Program-made: the position numbers and the translations under genes | Source: Streptomyces reniochalinae | GTDB taxonomy: Bacteria > Actinomycetota > Actinomycetes > Streptomycetales > Streptomycetaceae | Reading direction: 5' to 3' | Length of the DNA stretch: 64,000 bases | Assembly: GCF_003323735.1 (NCBI RefSeq) | Contig: NZ_QOIM01000024.1 | Location: forward strand, 124,001 to 188,000 | Shown here: one piece after another, positions 32,732 to 41,469 of the stretch | How positions within the stretch are numbered: the first letter of the stretch is position 1 | Layout: every line of letters begins with the position of its first letter | The notes under the pieces: generated by a model | The model's database searches: none | Told to the model about the DNA's origin: nothing | The model's input: the letters and a program-made list of their open reading frames with translations, nothing else

Positions 32732-34531
32732 TCAGCCCGTCGCCGAACCGAGCGTGACGGTCACGGTCCGTTCCTCCCCCGAGCCGCCGGGCCGCACCTT
32801 CAGCTCCAGCTTGTCGCCAGGACGGTGGCTGCGAACCCGCACGATCAGCTCCTCACCGCCGGCCACCGCCTTGCCGCCCACCTCGGTGATCACATCGCCC
32901 TCCCGCAGCCCCGCCGAGTCCGCGGGCCCGCCCCGCACCACCGCGGCGCCGTGCCCGCCCGGGCCACCGATCCGCGCCCCCTCACCGCCGTACTCCATGT
33001 CGAGGGTGACGCCAATGACCGGATGGGTGGCCCGTCCCTCGTTGATCAGCTCCTCGGCGACCCCGCGGACCTGGTTGACGGGGATCGCGAACCCGAGCCC
33101 GACACTTCCGCCGCCCTCCCCCTCGGGCACCGCGCCATCACCGCCCGCCCCCTTGATCGCGCTGTTCACCCCGATCACCCGGCCCCGGCGGTCCACGAGC
33201 GGACCCCCGGAATTGCCCGGATTCATCGGGGCGTCCGTCTGGAGCGCGTTCACATAGCTCATCTCATCGCCCGGCTCCTCACCCCCGGCCGTGATCGCGC
33301 GCTCCTTGGCGCTGATGATGCCGGTGGTGACCGTCCCGTCCAGGTCGTACGGCGCCCCGACGGCGACCACCGGGTCGCCCACCCGGACCGCGTCCGAATT
33401 CCCCAGCGGCAGCGGGCTGAGACCCGACACCCCGGACACCTTGACGACCGCCAGGTCGTAGCCGCTGTCACTGCCGACGACCTGCCCCGTGGCGGTCTGC
33501 CCGCTGTTGAAGGTGACCCGCACCGAGTCACCCCCGTGCGCCGAGGCGACCACGTGGTCGTTGGTGAGGATGTGACCCCGCCGGTCCAGCACGAACCCGG
33601 TCCCCGTCGCCTCCGCCCCGCCGCCGGTCGCGTGCAGCGTCACGACGCCGGGCAGCGTCTGCCGTGCGATGCCCGCGATGCTGCCCTCGGGCCGCTCGCC
33701 GCCCGCACCGCCCGCACCCGCCGCCGTCTGCGGCAGCTCCACGTCGCCCACGCCGCCGTTGCGCTCGACGTACGCGCCGATCAGACCTCCCGCCCCGCCC
33801 GCGACCAGCGCCAGCACGACAGCGCCCACCGCCAGCCGGGAACGGCGGCGGGGAGCGCGCCGCGGCACCGTACCGGCCGGCTCCGACGAGAGCGGCAGCA
33901 CCGCCGTCGCCGTCCCCGTCGGTTGCGGCCCGGACCCCTGGAGACCGCCACCGCCCGACGGCACGCCGTGGGGCGGGGTGGTCCCTGTAGGCGGCACGGG
34001 GACGCCGTGCGGCGGGGTGGTGCCGGCAGGCGGTACGGGGACGCCGTGGGGTGGAGTCGTGGCGGGAGGCGGGAGGTGGACACCGTACGGCGGAGTCGTG
34101 CTCGCAGGCGGTACGGGGACGCCCTGCGGGGGCGTCGCGGCGGCAGGGAGCTGGACGGGCGGTGCGGGCGCCCACGGGCCCGGCCCCCCGTACGGCGGTG
34201 TCGCGTACGGGTCCACGCCGTGCAGCGGTTGCGGGCGTGGAGCGGGGAGCTCCGGTTGCGTCCGCGCCGCCGGAAGCTCCGGGCCGGGCAGGGTGACCGT
34301 CGCGCCCTCTTCCGCCGCCTCAGGGGCGCCCGGCGGCTCCCCCGGAGCCCCGGTGTGTCCGGGGGACGACTCGTCGGCGCGCGACGGCTCGGCCGCGGGC
34401 GGCGCGTCGGCGGCGGGCCGCGGCGCGACGGGGCCCGGCGCCCCGGCCCCGGTCGCCTGCTGCCCGTCCTGGGCCCGGCGCGAGCGGCTCCACCACGTCG
34501 GCGGCTGCCTGGTGGCCTTCGGCTCATCCAT
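32732..34531 (-). CDS. htrA: HtrA/DegP-like membrane serine protease with PDZ domain
   Basis: 599 residues. A long Pro-rich cytoplasmic N-terminus (1-225), including 13-residue repeats at about 133-192, leads to one TM helix (LAVGAVVLALVAGGAGGLIG). A trypsin-like domain outside the membrane follows, with triad His326 (NDHVV), Asp359 (GYDLAVV) and Ser441 (GNSGGPL). A C-terminal PDZ domain contains VVRGGPADSAGLREGDVITE. It degrades or refolds damaged envelope proteins. It lies downstream of sigE and rseA, though a terminator and 463 nt separate them, so it likely has its own, perhaps SigE-driven, promoter. M. tuberculosis Rv1223 is the counterpart. Confidence 0.93.
   Translation of the reverse strand: MDEPKATRQPPTWWSRSRRAQDGQQATGAGAPGPVAPRPAADAPPAAEPSRADESSPGHTGAPGEPPGAPEAAEEGATVTLPGPELPAARTQPELPAPRPQPLHGVDPYATPPYGGPGPWAPAPPVQLPAAATPPQGVPVPPASTTPPYGVHLPPPATTPPHGVPVPPAGTTPPHGVPVPPTGTTPPHGVPSGGGGLQGSGPQPTGTATAVLPLSSEPAGTVPRRAPRRRSRLAVGAVVLALVAGGAGGLIGAYVERNGGVGDVELPQTAAGAGGAGGERPEGSIAGIARQTLPGVVTLHATGGGAEATGTGFVLDRRGHILTNDHVVASAHGGDSVRVTFNSGQTATGQVVGSDSGYDLAVVKVSGVSGLSPLPLGNSDAVRVGDPVVAVGAPYDLDGTVTTGIISAKERAITAGGEEPGDEMSYVNALQTDAPMNPGNSGGPLVDRRGRVIGVNSAIKGAGGDGAVPEGEGGGSVGLGFAIPVNQVRGVAEELINEGRATHPVIGVTLDMEYGGEGARIGGPGGHGAAVVRGGPADSAGLREGDVITEVGGKAVAGGEELIVRVRSHRPGDKLELKVRPGGSGEERTVTVTLGSATG
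33945..34138 (-). repeat. Five 13-residue Pro-rich repeats in the HtrA cytoplasmic arm
   Basis: 39-nt units encode variants of TTPPHGVPVPPAG (residues about 133-192). The third and fourth copies are nearly identical, while the outer copies have drifted. They lie in the cytoplasmic N-terminal arm. Confidence 0.8.
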
Positions 34532-34610
34532 GCTCTCTCCAGCTGGTCGCCCGCACTGCTGACCGTCCCCCGCTCCGTCCGGCCTCCCGGGCCGGACGCG
34601 CCGCCCACCA

Positions 34611-34646
34611 GGACGGCGCCACCCGTCGGGACGGCGCCACCCGAAG
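34611..34646. repeat. 18-nt tandem repeat upstream of htrA
   Basis: GGACGGCGCCACCCGTCG at 34611-34628 is followed by the same unit ending AAG in place of TCG (34629-34646). Each carries the self-complementary core GGCGCC, about 80-115 nt upstream of the htrA start. Confidence 0.75.
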
Positions 34647-34941
34647 GTGCGTCCGTATCGGGTGCGTCGCAGGGCACGAGGGGGTCAGGAGGATTCAACC
34701 AGGTGCGCCCGGCCCCGCACAGCGGGCGTCAACACGGCACGACCCGGACCACCGGACGGGGCGACCCGGAACCGAGCCGGGATGCCGCGCAGCCGAATGC
34801 CGGTGACGGTGACGGTGCCAGGGCGCATGCCACGGCGACGACGGGCGGGGACCTGGGGTGGGGGATGCGTCTCACCCGGGGCGCCCGGGGTGCCCCGGGG
34901 GCGCCCCGGGGGTGGCTCGGGACGGGCCCGAGCACTCGACG

Positions 34942-34970
34942 TCCGGCCCTCACCAGGGGTGAGGGCCGGA
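34942..34970 (-). terminator. Terminator after rseA
   Basis: Perfect 13-bp stem TCCGGCCCTCACC with its complement around a 3-nt loop, 25 nt beyond the rseA stop. Confidence 0.8.
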
Positions 34971-34994
34971 ACAGCAGAAGGTACGGCGTCGGGT

Positions 34995-36131
34995 TCAGCG
35001 CCCTGCCGGGGTGGCCGCGGCACTCGCAGGTGCGGGGTCAGCGCCCGTGGCCAGTGGCGCGCGGCCGGGGAGGGAGCGCAGCACCGTCGGGTCGTCCTGC
35101 CCCGGGGCGCGCTGGGCTTGCCGCGCGCCGGGAGCGTTCTGGCCGCCGCCCGGCGCCTTCGGGGAGGACTTCCCTTTCCCGCTCAGCGCCCGCAGGGCAT
35201 CCTCCGGGCTGTCCTGCTTCGACCATCCCGCCAGGTCCATCGAGGGCGACAGCCGACGGGGGTGGAGCGCGGACAGCGGGGAGAGCTGTGCGGACGCGGA
35301 ACGCTGCAAGAGGCTCACCGGCGCCGTCAGCCCCGCGCTGGGAGCGGCTGCCCCCCGTGCGGTGGCGGCGGGCGCGAAGGTCGGGCCGGGGGCCGTGCGG
35401 GAGCTCAGGGTGCCGCTGCGTGGCTCACCACCGCGGCGCCTGGTGTCGCGCAGGCCCGTGCCCGAGCCGGTGGAGCCGGTGGAGCGCACCGAGTTCGCCG
35501 AGGGGCTGTCGCCCCCCGCACCGGTGCCGCCGCCCGTGGCCCCCGACGCGAGGGTGCCGCCGAAGGCGAGGGCCGCGAGGGAGAACGCTCCCGCCGCGGC
35601 GAACGCGAAGCGGCGCCCGCGAGAGGCGGAGCGCTCCCGCTCGGCACGCTCCCGCTCGGTGGTCCCGAGTCGCTCCGGGCGGTCCACGCGAGGCGTCTCG
35701 TGTATCCGGAAGCCCCGCTGCGGCGTCAGGGGGCCGCGCCCGCTGTCGCCGCTGACCGGCAGGTACTCGAACGCCCAGGGCGAACGCTCGGAACCCCCTG
35801 ACAGTCCCGCGACGGCGAGCGCCCCCAGCTCGCCGCGCTCGGCCGGGGAGGCGCCCGGGCCGCCGGGGCCCGGGCCGAAGTCGTCCGGACCCTGCGGGCC
35901 CAGCACATCGCTCGCGGGCAGCCCCTGGAGGCGGGCGAGGAACCCTTCGGAGGGCGGCGGCGGCGCGGCGGCCGAGAAGACGTTCTTCAGCCGGCGCTGG
36001 GCATCGGCCTCGGCCTTGCAGCCCTCACAGGTCGCCAGGTGGGCGAGCACCCGCTCGCGCGCGTCATGGCCGAGCTCGCCGTCGACGAGGGCGGCGAGAC
36101 GGTCCCCGAGGTGGTGTTCCGCGGGAGTCAC
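34995..36131 (-). CDS. rseA: Anti-sigma factor with zinc-finger (ZAS/zf-HC2) domain, RseA-like
   Basis: 378 residues. The N-terminal anti-sigma domain has the HxxxCxxC zinc motif: His31, Cys35 and Cys38 in HLATCEGC. A linker with DFGPGPGG low complexity leads to one TM helix (about 174-194, [18 protein letters not shown]). The outer part of ~180 residues is Gly/Ala/Ser-rich. It should hold the sigma factor at the membrane until stress triggers release. Its GTG start overlaps the sigma stop by 4 nt (GTGA), enforcing equal production. Symbol follows the M. tuberculosis sigE-rseA locus. Confidence 0.9.
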   Translation of the reverse strand: MTPAEHHLGDRLAALVDGELGHDARERVLAHLATCEGCKAEADAQRRLKNVFSAAAPPPPSEGFLARLQGLPASDVLGPQGPDDFGPGPGGPGASPAERGELGALAVAGLSGGSERSPWAFEYLPVSGDSGRGPLTPQRGFRIHETPRVDRPERLGTTERERAERERSASRGRRFAFAAAGAFSLAALAFGGTLASGATGGGTGAGGDSPSANSVRSTGSTGSGTGLRDTRRRGGEPRSGTLSSRTAPGPTFAPAATARGAAAPSAGLTAPVSLLQRSASAQLSPLSALHPRRLSPSMDLAGWSKQDSPEDALRALSGKGKSSPKAPGGGQNAPGARQAQRAPGQDDPTVLRSLPGRAPLATGADPAPASAAATPAGR

Positions 36132-36901
36132 CCGGCACTCACCTCCCCCGCCCGGGCGGCCGGCACCGCCGCGCTCAGCGCGCGCTGCTGCTCGGCCCTG
36201 GCCTCGGGCGACCGGTGCTTGAGCGCCTTGCGCAGGTGGGAGCGGCCGCGGTGGATACGGCTGCGGACCGTGCCCAGCTTCACGCCGAGGGTGGCGGCGA
36301 TCTCCTCGTAGGAGAGGCCCTCGATGTCGCAGAGGACCACGGCGGCGCGGAACTCGGGTGCGAGGGTGTCCAGCGCCTGCTGGACGTCGGCGTCGAAGTG
36401 GGTGTCGTTGAAGTGCTGCTGCGGCGTGGGCTCACGGCTGGGCAGCCGCTCGGCGGCGTCGTCGGCGAGCGCGTCGAAACGGATGCGCTGCTTCCGCCTG
36501 ACCATGTCCAGGAAGAGGTTCGTGGTGATGCGGTGCAGCCAGCCCTCGAAGGTGCCGGGCGTGTACGTGGACAGCGAACGGAAGACGCGGACGAAGACCT
36601 CCTGGGTGAGGTCCTCGGCGTCGTGCTGGTTGCCCGTCAGGCGGTAGGCGAGCCGGTAGACGCGGGCGCTGTGGGTGCTGACGATCTCCTCCCAGGAGGG
36701 AGGGGTCCACGCCTGGGCGTCCGCGGCGGTCTCGAAGGTCGCCGTTGTCGCGGAATCGGCGGAGCGGGCCTGGTCAGCAGTGTTGGTCACGGATTTCGGC
36801 TGCCCCGCGGACCGGCGGATTCTGGCGAAGACGCCGCGGTCCCGGCTCGCAGCCGCACCTCCCCTGTCGGCTCTGGTGGTGTCCCCTGGAGCCCCTACCA
36901 T
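36128..36901 (-). CDS. sigE: ECF RNA polymerase sigma factor, M. tuberculosis SigE-type
   Basis: 257 residues from the ATG at 36901 (GGAG upstream). A disordered ~70-residue N-terminus precedes sigma region 2 ([20 protein letters not shown] and [20 protein letters not shown]) and region 4 ([20 protein letters not shown], then [20 protein letters not shown]). There is no SnoaL extension. It directs transcription of envelope-stress genes. Operon with rseA (4-nt overlap), then htrA and tatB, divergent from a methyltransferase as in M. tuberculosis Rv1220c-Rv1224. This is not the S. coelicolor protein called SigE that works with CseB/C. The longer open frame upstream to 37417 is antisense to the methyltransferase. 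Confidence 0.92.
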   Translation of the reverse strand: MVGAPGDTTRADRGGAAASRDRGVFARIRRSAGQPKSVTNTADQARSADSATTATFETAADAQAWTPPSWEEIVSTHSARVYRLAYRLTGNQHDAEDLTQEVFVRVFRSLSTYTPGTFEGWLHRITTNLFLDMVRRKQRIRFDALADDAAERLPSREPTPQQHFNDTHFDADVQQALDTLAPEFRAAVVLCDIEGLSYEEIAATLGVKLGTVRSRIHRGRSHLRKALKHRSPEARAEQQRALSAAVPAARAGEVSAG

Positions 36902-37028
36902 AGCCACATCTCCCGTTAGCTCCGGATAAGCGTCTTTGCCCGGCTTTGGCGACCGTCGCCCGCCGGTCTCTCCCTCCTCAACGCCCAGTCCCATCAGCAG
37001 GTTCCCGGGCCAACGGATACAGTCACGA

Positions 37029-37724
37029 TTGCGTGGAGGACGGGGACAGGAGAGGGCCATTACCGGCAACCGGCAGACGAGCTGGGCGCTCGCCGACGCG
37101 TACGGCGCCGAGCTGGTCGAGAGCGCCGAGAGCGAAGCGCTGCGCTGGGCCCGCGCCAGGGCCCAGGACATCGCTCTGCGCTCGGTCTCCCCCGCCACCG
37201 GGGCGACGCTGCGGCTGCTGGCCGCGACGGCCGGAGCCAAGGCGGTCGCCGAGATCGGCACCGGCACGGGCGTCTCGGGCCTGCACCTGCTCCACGGGAT
37301 GCGCCCCGACGGGGTGCTCACCACCGTGGACATCGAGCCGGAGCGCCAGCAGTTCGCGCGCGAGGCCTTCAGGGCCGCGGGGTTCGTCGGCAACGGCGGC
37401 AACCGGGTCCGCTTCATCCCCGGCCGCGCCCTGGACGTGCTGCCCCGTCTCGCGGACGGCGGATACGACCTCGTCTTCTGCGACGGCGACCGCGCGGAGT
37501 GCCTCGACTACCTCGCCGAATCGTTGCGGCTGCTGCGCGAGGGCGGACTGATCTGCTTCGCCGGGGTCTTCACGGAGGGCCGCGCCGGCGACTCCGCCGT
37601 GCCGCCCGCCGAAGTGCTGCGGCTGCGGGAGCTGTTGCGCACGGTGCACGAGAGCACCGTTCTGGTGCCGTCACTGCTGCCGGTCGGCGACGGCCTGCTG
37701 TGCGCGGTCAAACGCGGTGAGTGA
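37029..37724 (+). CDS. O-methyltransferase, SAM-dependent
   Basis: 231 residues from a TTG at 37029 (start uncertain; the conserved part begins [19 protein letters not shown]). SAM motif I is [15 protein letters not shown], followed by the acidic strand end [12 protein letters not shown] and [16 protein letters not shown], the catechol-O-methyltransferase-like pattern that binds a divalent metal. The substrate is unknown; M. tuberculosis Rv1220c sits in the same divergent position beside sigE. No clear ribosome site; a TACAGT hexamer lies 5 nt upstream of the TTG, so leaderless use is possible. Confidence 0.85.
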   Translation: MRGGRGQERAITGNRQTSWALADAYGAELVESAESEALRWARARAQDIALRSVSPATGATLRLLAATAGAKAVAEIGTGTGVSGLHLLHGMRPDGVLTTVDIEPERQQFAREAFRAAGFVGNGGNRVRFIPGRALDVLPRLADGGYDLVFCDGDRAECLDYLAESLRLLREGGLICFAGVFTEGRAGDSAVPPAEVLRLRELLRTVHESTVLVPSLLPVGDGLLCAVKRGE

Positions 37725-37778
37725 CCGGCCCCTTGTGCCGCGCGGTGCGTGAGCGGCCACCGCGCGGAACGACGACAG

Positions 37779-37818
37779 CGCCCCGGGGCGTACGCGTGCA
37801 CACGTACGCCCCGGGGCG
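37779..37818. terminator. Bidirectional terminator between methyltransferase and DUF3117
   Basis: Perfect 16-bp stem CGCCCCGGGGCGTACG and its complement around an 8-nt loop, with outer AACGAC/GTCGTT pairing, between convergent genes. Confidence 0.8.
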
Positions 37819-37853
37819 GCGGTCGTTCTTCGGTGGTCCTGACCGGCCGGTCG

Positions 37854-38021
37854 TCAGCCGCAGACCTTCTTCAGTTCCTCACCGAGAGCCGTCGCCTCGT
37901 CCGGTGTCAGCTCGACGACGAGTCGCCCACCGCCTTCGAGCGGAACGCGCATGACGATGCCCCGCCCCTCTTTGGTCACCTCGAGCGGGCCGTCACCCGT
38001 CCGCGGCTTCATGGCCGCCAT
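37854..38021 (-). CDS. DUF3117 small protein
   Basis: 55 residues, full length for this highly conserved actinobacterial family: MAAMKPRTGDGPLEVTKEGR through VELTPDEATALGEELKKV. Function unknown; it is a basic-acidic alpha/beta miniature. The ATG at 38021 has a purine-rich GGAAGGGGA site upstream, and a second ATG three codons in is also possible. M. tuberculosis Rv1211 is the counterpart, likewise near tagA. Confidence 0.92.
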   Translation of the reverse strand: MAAMKPRTGDGPLEVTKEGRGIVMRVPLEGGGRLVVELTPDEATALGEELKKVCG

Positions 38022-38328
38022 GCTCGTTCCCCTTCCTGAACCAGCCGATCGCGCCGTGGGCACGTGAACAGGCGCAGCCTCACCGGCATCGAACACATTG
38101 CTTCCCGACCATTATCCCGCATCGCAGGACCCGATGACCAACATCAGTCCGCATCTCTTCCGGCTCGATCACGCACAAAACCGCCCAATGCGGCGATCTG
38201 GCTGCGATACTGCCCCGCTCCCGCTCTCCGCTCGGCGTCCACCGGTTTGACGCAGGTCACATCCGGCCACCGCGCCGACGCCGGTGGGGCCCCTGTCCGG
38301 CACCGATGATCTAGGCCATGCTGAGCGC
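38022..38328. promoter_or_regulatory. 307-nt divergent promoter region of DUF3117 and enoyl-CoA hydratase
   Basis: For DUF3117, minus-strand GATAAT (38116-38111) and TTGGTC (38141-38136) form a plausible primary-sigma promoter, although the 19-nt spacing is long. For the hydratase, CATGCT (38317-38322) lies 6 nt before the ATG, a near match to the leaderless -10 pattern seen elsewhere in the window. Confidence 0.4.
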
Positions 38329-39117
38329 ATGTCCGACACCGTGCGCTACGAAGTGAACGAGGGCCTCGCGACGGTCACCCTCAACCGCCCCGACGCGATG
38401 AACGCCCTCGACGACGAGACCAAGAACGCCCTGCGCGACACCCTCCGGCGGGCCGCCGCCGACCGGGAGGTGCGGGCCGTACTGCTCACCGGCAACGGAC
38501 GGGCCTTCTGCGTCGGCCAGGACCTCAAAGAGCACACCGGCTCCCTCGAACGCAGCGGCGGAAGCGCCCTGAACACGGTCGAGGAGCACTACAACCCGAT
38601 CACCCTCGCGCTCGCCGGCATGCCCAAACCCGTGGTGGCGGGCGTCAACGGCGTCGCCGCGGGCGCGGGCGCCGGCTTCGCCTTCGCCTGCGACCACCGC
38701 GTGATGGCGGACACCGCCGCGTTCAACACCTCCTTCGCCGGGGTCGCGCTGACCGCCGACTCGGGCGTCTCCTGGACCCTGCCGCGGCTGGTCGGCCCCT
38801 CACGCGCCGCCGACCTGCTGCTCTTCCCGCGCAGCGTCAAGGCCGAGGAGGCGCTCCAGCTGGGACTCGTCAACCGAGTCGTGCCCGCCGCCGAACTCGC
38901 CGCCGAGGCCGAGGCCGTCGCCCGCCGGCTCGCCCAGGGCCCGACCGCCGCGTACGCGGCGCTCAAGGAGTCCCTGGCCTACGGGTCGTCCCACTCGCTG
39001 GCCGAGACCCTCGCCAAGGAATCCGAACTCCAGGTACGGGTGGGGGGTTCGGCCGACCACCGGATCGCCGTCGAAGCCTTCGTGAAGAAGGAGAAGCCGC
39101 GCTTCACCGGACGCTGA
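38329..39117 (+). CDS. Enoyl-CoA hydratase/isomerase family protein
   Basis: 262 residues. Crotonase signatures are present: NRPDAMNALDDE, the oxyanion segment GRAFCVGQDLKEH, and GVNGVAAGAGAGFAFACDHR, whose backbone stabilises the thioester enolate. An Asp lies in place of one of the two classical hydratase glutamates (ALTADSGVSWTLPRLVG), as in PaaG-type isomerases, so double-bond isomerisation is as likely as hydration. The acyl-CoA substrate is unknown. No Shine-Dalgarno is seen. It converges on the tag gene. Confidence 0.9.
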   Translation: MSDTVRYEVNEGLATVTLNRPDAMNALDDETKNALRDTLRRAAADREVRAVLLTGNGRAFCVGQDLKEHTGSLERSGGSALNTVEEHYNPITLALAGMPKPVVAGVNGVAAGAGAGFAFACDHRVMADTAAFNTSFAGVALTADSGVSWTLPRLVGPSRAADLLLFPRSVKAEEALQLGLVNRVVPAAELAAEAEAVARRLAQGPTAAYAALKESLAYGSSHSLAETLAKESELQVRVGGSADHRIAVEAFVKKEKPRFTGR

Positions 39118-39286
39118 GCCACCTGAGCGCCGCCCGTACGCGGAGACGCGCGGGCTCCCAGGCGCGCGAGGCAGCGGACGCGCGAAGCAGCGGGCGCGAG
39201 CCACCGGGAGGTGCGGGACGCGACCGAGCGGTCGCCTGCGGCCGTCCACCGGACCACCCGGCGGTGGACGGCCCGCACACACGCAC

Positions 39287-39964
39287 TCAGCGTGCGTTCT
39301 CCCCACTCGTCCCGGGGGCGTGGCACCAGCAGTCCGCCAGGTGGTCGTCGACCAGCCCGCACGCCTGCATCAGCGCGTAGACGGTCGTCGGGCCCACGAA
39401 GCGGAAGCCGCGTCTCTTCAGCTCCTTGGCGAGCGCCGTCGACTCGGGTGTACTCCCTGGCACCTGGGCCGTCGTCCGTGGCACCGGGCGGCGGGCCGGG
39501 TCGGGGGCGTACGACCACACCAGACCGTCCAGCTCGCCGGGCTCCCACGCCGCCGCCACCCGGGCGTTGCCGAGGGCGGCGCGGATCTTGGCGCGGTTGC
39601 GCACGATGCCGGGGTCGGCGAGCAGACGCCGCTCGTCCTCCTCGGTGAACCGCGCGACGGCCGGGATGTGGAACCCCGCGAACGCGGCACGGAACGCCTC
39701 CCGCTTCCGCAGGATCGTCAGCCAGGACAGGCCCGACTGGAAGCCCTCCAGACACAGCCGTTCGTACAGCGCGTCGTCGCCGTGCACCGGTCTGCCCCAC
39801 TCGGTGTCGTGGTACACCGCGTAGTCCTCCGTCGTGCTGCCCCACGGGCAGCGCGGACGGCCGTCGGGACCGACCAGGGCCCCACCCTCCGAGCCGGTGC
39901 CGGTATCCGTGTCGGCGCCGACTCCCGTACCCGCGTCGGTGCCGGTCTCGGTCTCGGCGCTCAC
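39287..39964 (-). CDS. tag: DNA-3-methyladenine glycosylase I (Tag)
   Basis: 225 residues. The zinc-snap residues are present: Cys39 (RPRCPWG), His52 (YHDTEWG), His208 and Cys212 (HLADC), with the catalytic acid Glu73 in LEGFQSGLSW. It excises 3-methyladenine from DNA during base-excision repair. The first ~33 residues are a Thr/Gly/Glu/Asp low-complexity extension (ETETGTDAGTGVGADTDTG) absent from E. coli Tag. The GTG overlaps the stop of the DivIVA-like gene by 4 nt, so both are one transcript. The neighbour order matches M. tuberculosis Rv1207-Rv1211. Confidence 0.93.
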   Translation of the reverse strand: MSAETETGTDAGTGVGADTDTGTGSEGGALVGPDGRPRCPWGSTTEDYAVYHDTEWGRPVHGDDALYERLCLEGFQSGLSWLTILRKREAFRAAFAGFHIPAVARFTEEDERRLLADPGIVRNRAKIRAALGNARVAAAWEPGELDGLVWSYAPDPARRPVPRTTAQVPGSTPESTALAKELKRRGFRFVGPTTVYALMQACGLVDDHLADCWCHAPGTSGENAR

Positions 39965-40377
39965 CGCTCCCCCGCCTCCCGGCCGCCCTCCGCGGGGCCG
40001 TCCCGTGGCTCGTCCTTCGTGAGGCGGTGGCCCTCGCCCCGGCCCATCGCCACGGCCTGGGCCCCGGCCAGCGCCGATTCCAGCTCGGCGATGCGGGCGT
40101 CCCGCTCCGCGAGCTCGGCGCCGAGGCGGTCGAGGACGTCGTCGACCTGGTCCATCCGGTAGCCGCGCACGCCCACGGCGAGGCGCAGCCCCGCCACGTC
40201 CGCGTGCGTGACGGAACGCTCGGGCGGCAGCGGCTCGTCCAGCAGATCCGGCGGGGCGTCGGCCAGGCCACCCGGCGCGCCGCGCGGGGACGCCCCGGAC
40301 CGCTCGGCACCGGCGACGATGGCGAGCGTGACCGCGGCGACGACCACGACGAGCGAGATCAGCAGGAACACGAACAC
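39961..40377 (-). CDS. DivIVA-domain membrane protein, small
   Basis: 138 residues from the GTG at 40377, with GGGGAG about 7 nt upstream. One N-terminal TM helix (MFVFLLISLVVVVAAVTLAI) is followed by a DivIVA-like segment (VTHADVAGLRLAVGVRGYRM, DQVDDVLDRLGAEL) that forms a coiled coil (LAERDARIAELESAL). Such proteins sit at poles or septa. The role is unknown. It is translationally coupled to tag. It is divergent from folP. Confidence 0.82.
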   Translation of the reverse strand: MFVFLLISLVVVVAAVTLAIVAGAERSGASPRGAPGGLADAPPDLLDEPLPPERSVTHADVAGLRLAVGVRGYRMDQVDDVLDRLGAELAERDARIAELESALAGAQAVAMGRGEGHRLTKDEPRDGPAEGGREAGER

Positions 40378-40524
40378 GGCACGACTCCCCGAACGATCGC
40401 CTGATGGTGGGCAGACCCCGATCGTGCCACGGCCCACCGACAGCTATGGTCGGCGGCGGGGATCGGTGCGCGGGCCACGCGGGTGCTGGCCGGGACGGCA
40501 CCGCGGAGAGGACGAAGACGGGTG

Positions 40525-41418
40525 ATGCTGCGCCTGGGCACGCGCGAGTTCGGTGAGCACGAGCCGGTGATCATGGCCATCGTGAACCGGACGCCGGATT
40601 CCTTCTACGACCGCGGCGCCACCTTCCGCGACGAGCCGGCACTCGACCGGGTGGAACAGGCCGTCGCCGAGGGCGCCGCGATCATCGACGTGGGAGGGGT
40701 GAAGGCCGGTCCCGGTGACGAGGTCACCGCCGAGGAGGAGGTGCGCCGCACCGTCGGTTTCGTCTCCGAGGTACGGCGGCGCTGGCCCGATGTGGTCATC
40801 AGCGTCGACACCTGGCGGCACGAGGTGGGCGAGGCCGTCTGCGAGGCGGGCGCCGACCTGCTCAACGACGCGTGGGGCGGGGTGGACCCGCGGCTGGCCG
40901 AGGTCGCGGCCCGGTACGGCACCGGCCTGGTGTGCACCCACGCGGGCGGCGCCGAGCCGCGCACCCGCCCGCACCGCGCGGTGTACGCGCCGGCGCAGGG
41001 GGGCCGGGACGCGGGCCCCAGCGGGGTCGTGGACGACATCCTGCGGGTGACGCTCGGACTGGCCGAACGCGCCGCCGGGCTCGGGGTGCGGCGGGAGGGC
41101 ATCCTCATCGACCCGGGGCACGACTTCGGCAAGTCCACCCGCCACTCGCTCCAGGCGACCCGCGAGCTGGGCCGGATGACGGAGACGGGCTGGCCGGTGC
41201 TGGTCTCGCTGTCCAACAAGGACTTCGTGGGCGAGACCCTGGACCGCCCGGTCAAGGAGCGGCTGCTCGGCACGCTGGCCACGACGGCCGTCTCCGCGTG
41301 GCTGGGCGCACGGGTCTACCGCGTGCACGAGGTCGCCGAGACCAGGCAGGTGCTTGAGATGGTGGCCTCCATCGCGGGCCACCGCCCTCCAGCGGTGGCC
41401 CGCCGGGGCCTGGCCTGA
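40525..41418 (+). CDS. folP2: Dihydropteroate synthase-like protein (FolP2 type)
   Basis: 297 residues. TIM-barrel motifs of DHPS are present: MAIVNRTPDSFYDRG, DVGGVKAGPG, SVDTWRHEVGEA, NDAWGG, GLVCTHAGG, DPGHDFGKS, and the C-terminal YRVHEV. Several differ from canonical DHPS (Asn-Arg-Thr in place of Asn-xx-Thr-Pro-Asp context, Trp in SVDTWR), and FolP2 of mycobacteria is reported to lack DHPS activity, so folate synthesis is not assured. An insert (PAQGGRDAGPSG) follows the HRAVYA helix. The start could be GTG 40522 or ATG 40525. It converges on the LOG gene with 51 nt between stops. Confidence 0.87.
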   Translation: MLRLGTREFGEHEPVIMAIVNRTPDSFYDRGATFRDEPALDRVEQAVAEGAAIIDVGGVKAGPGDEVTAEEEVRRTVGFVSEVRRRWPDVVISVDTWRHEVGEAVCEAGADLLNDAWGGVDPRLAEVAARYGTGLVCTHAGGAEPRTRPHRAVYAPAQGGRDAGPSGVVDDILRVTLGLAERAAGLGVRREGILIDPGHDFGKSTRHSLQATRELGRMTETGWPVLVSLSNKDFVGETLDRPVKERLLGTLATTAVSAWLGARVYRVHEVAETRQVLEMVASIAGHRPPAVARRGLA

Positions 41419-41469
41419 CCAACCGCGCGTGCGGTAGTCGGGCTCCCTTCGGCCCGGCGGGGGCGGCTT

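Larger units (their letters stand above)
34532..34994. other. 463-nt region between rseA and htrA
   Basis: It holds the rseA terminator hairpin at 34942-34970, GC-rich low-complexity runs around 34870-34920, and a tandem 18-nt repeat at 34611-34646. No gene is seen. The htrA promoter must lie here if htrA is transcribed independently, but I could not assign -35/-10 boxes. Confidence 0.6.

Noticed and set aside
36128..37417. Longer sigma factor beginning at 37417
   Set aside because: The extension is antisense to the methyltransferase gene and has no conserved region; the ATG at 36901 has a ribosome site.
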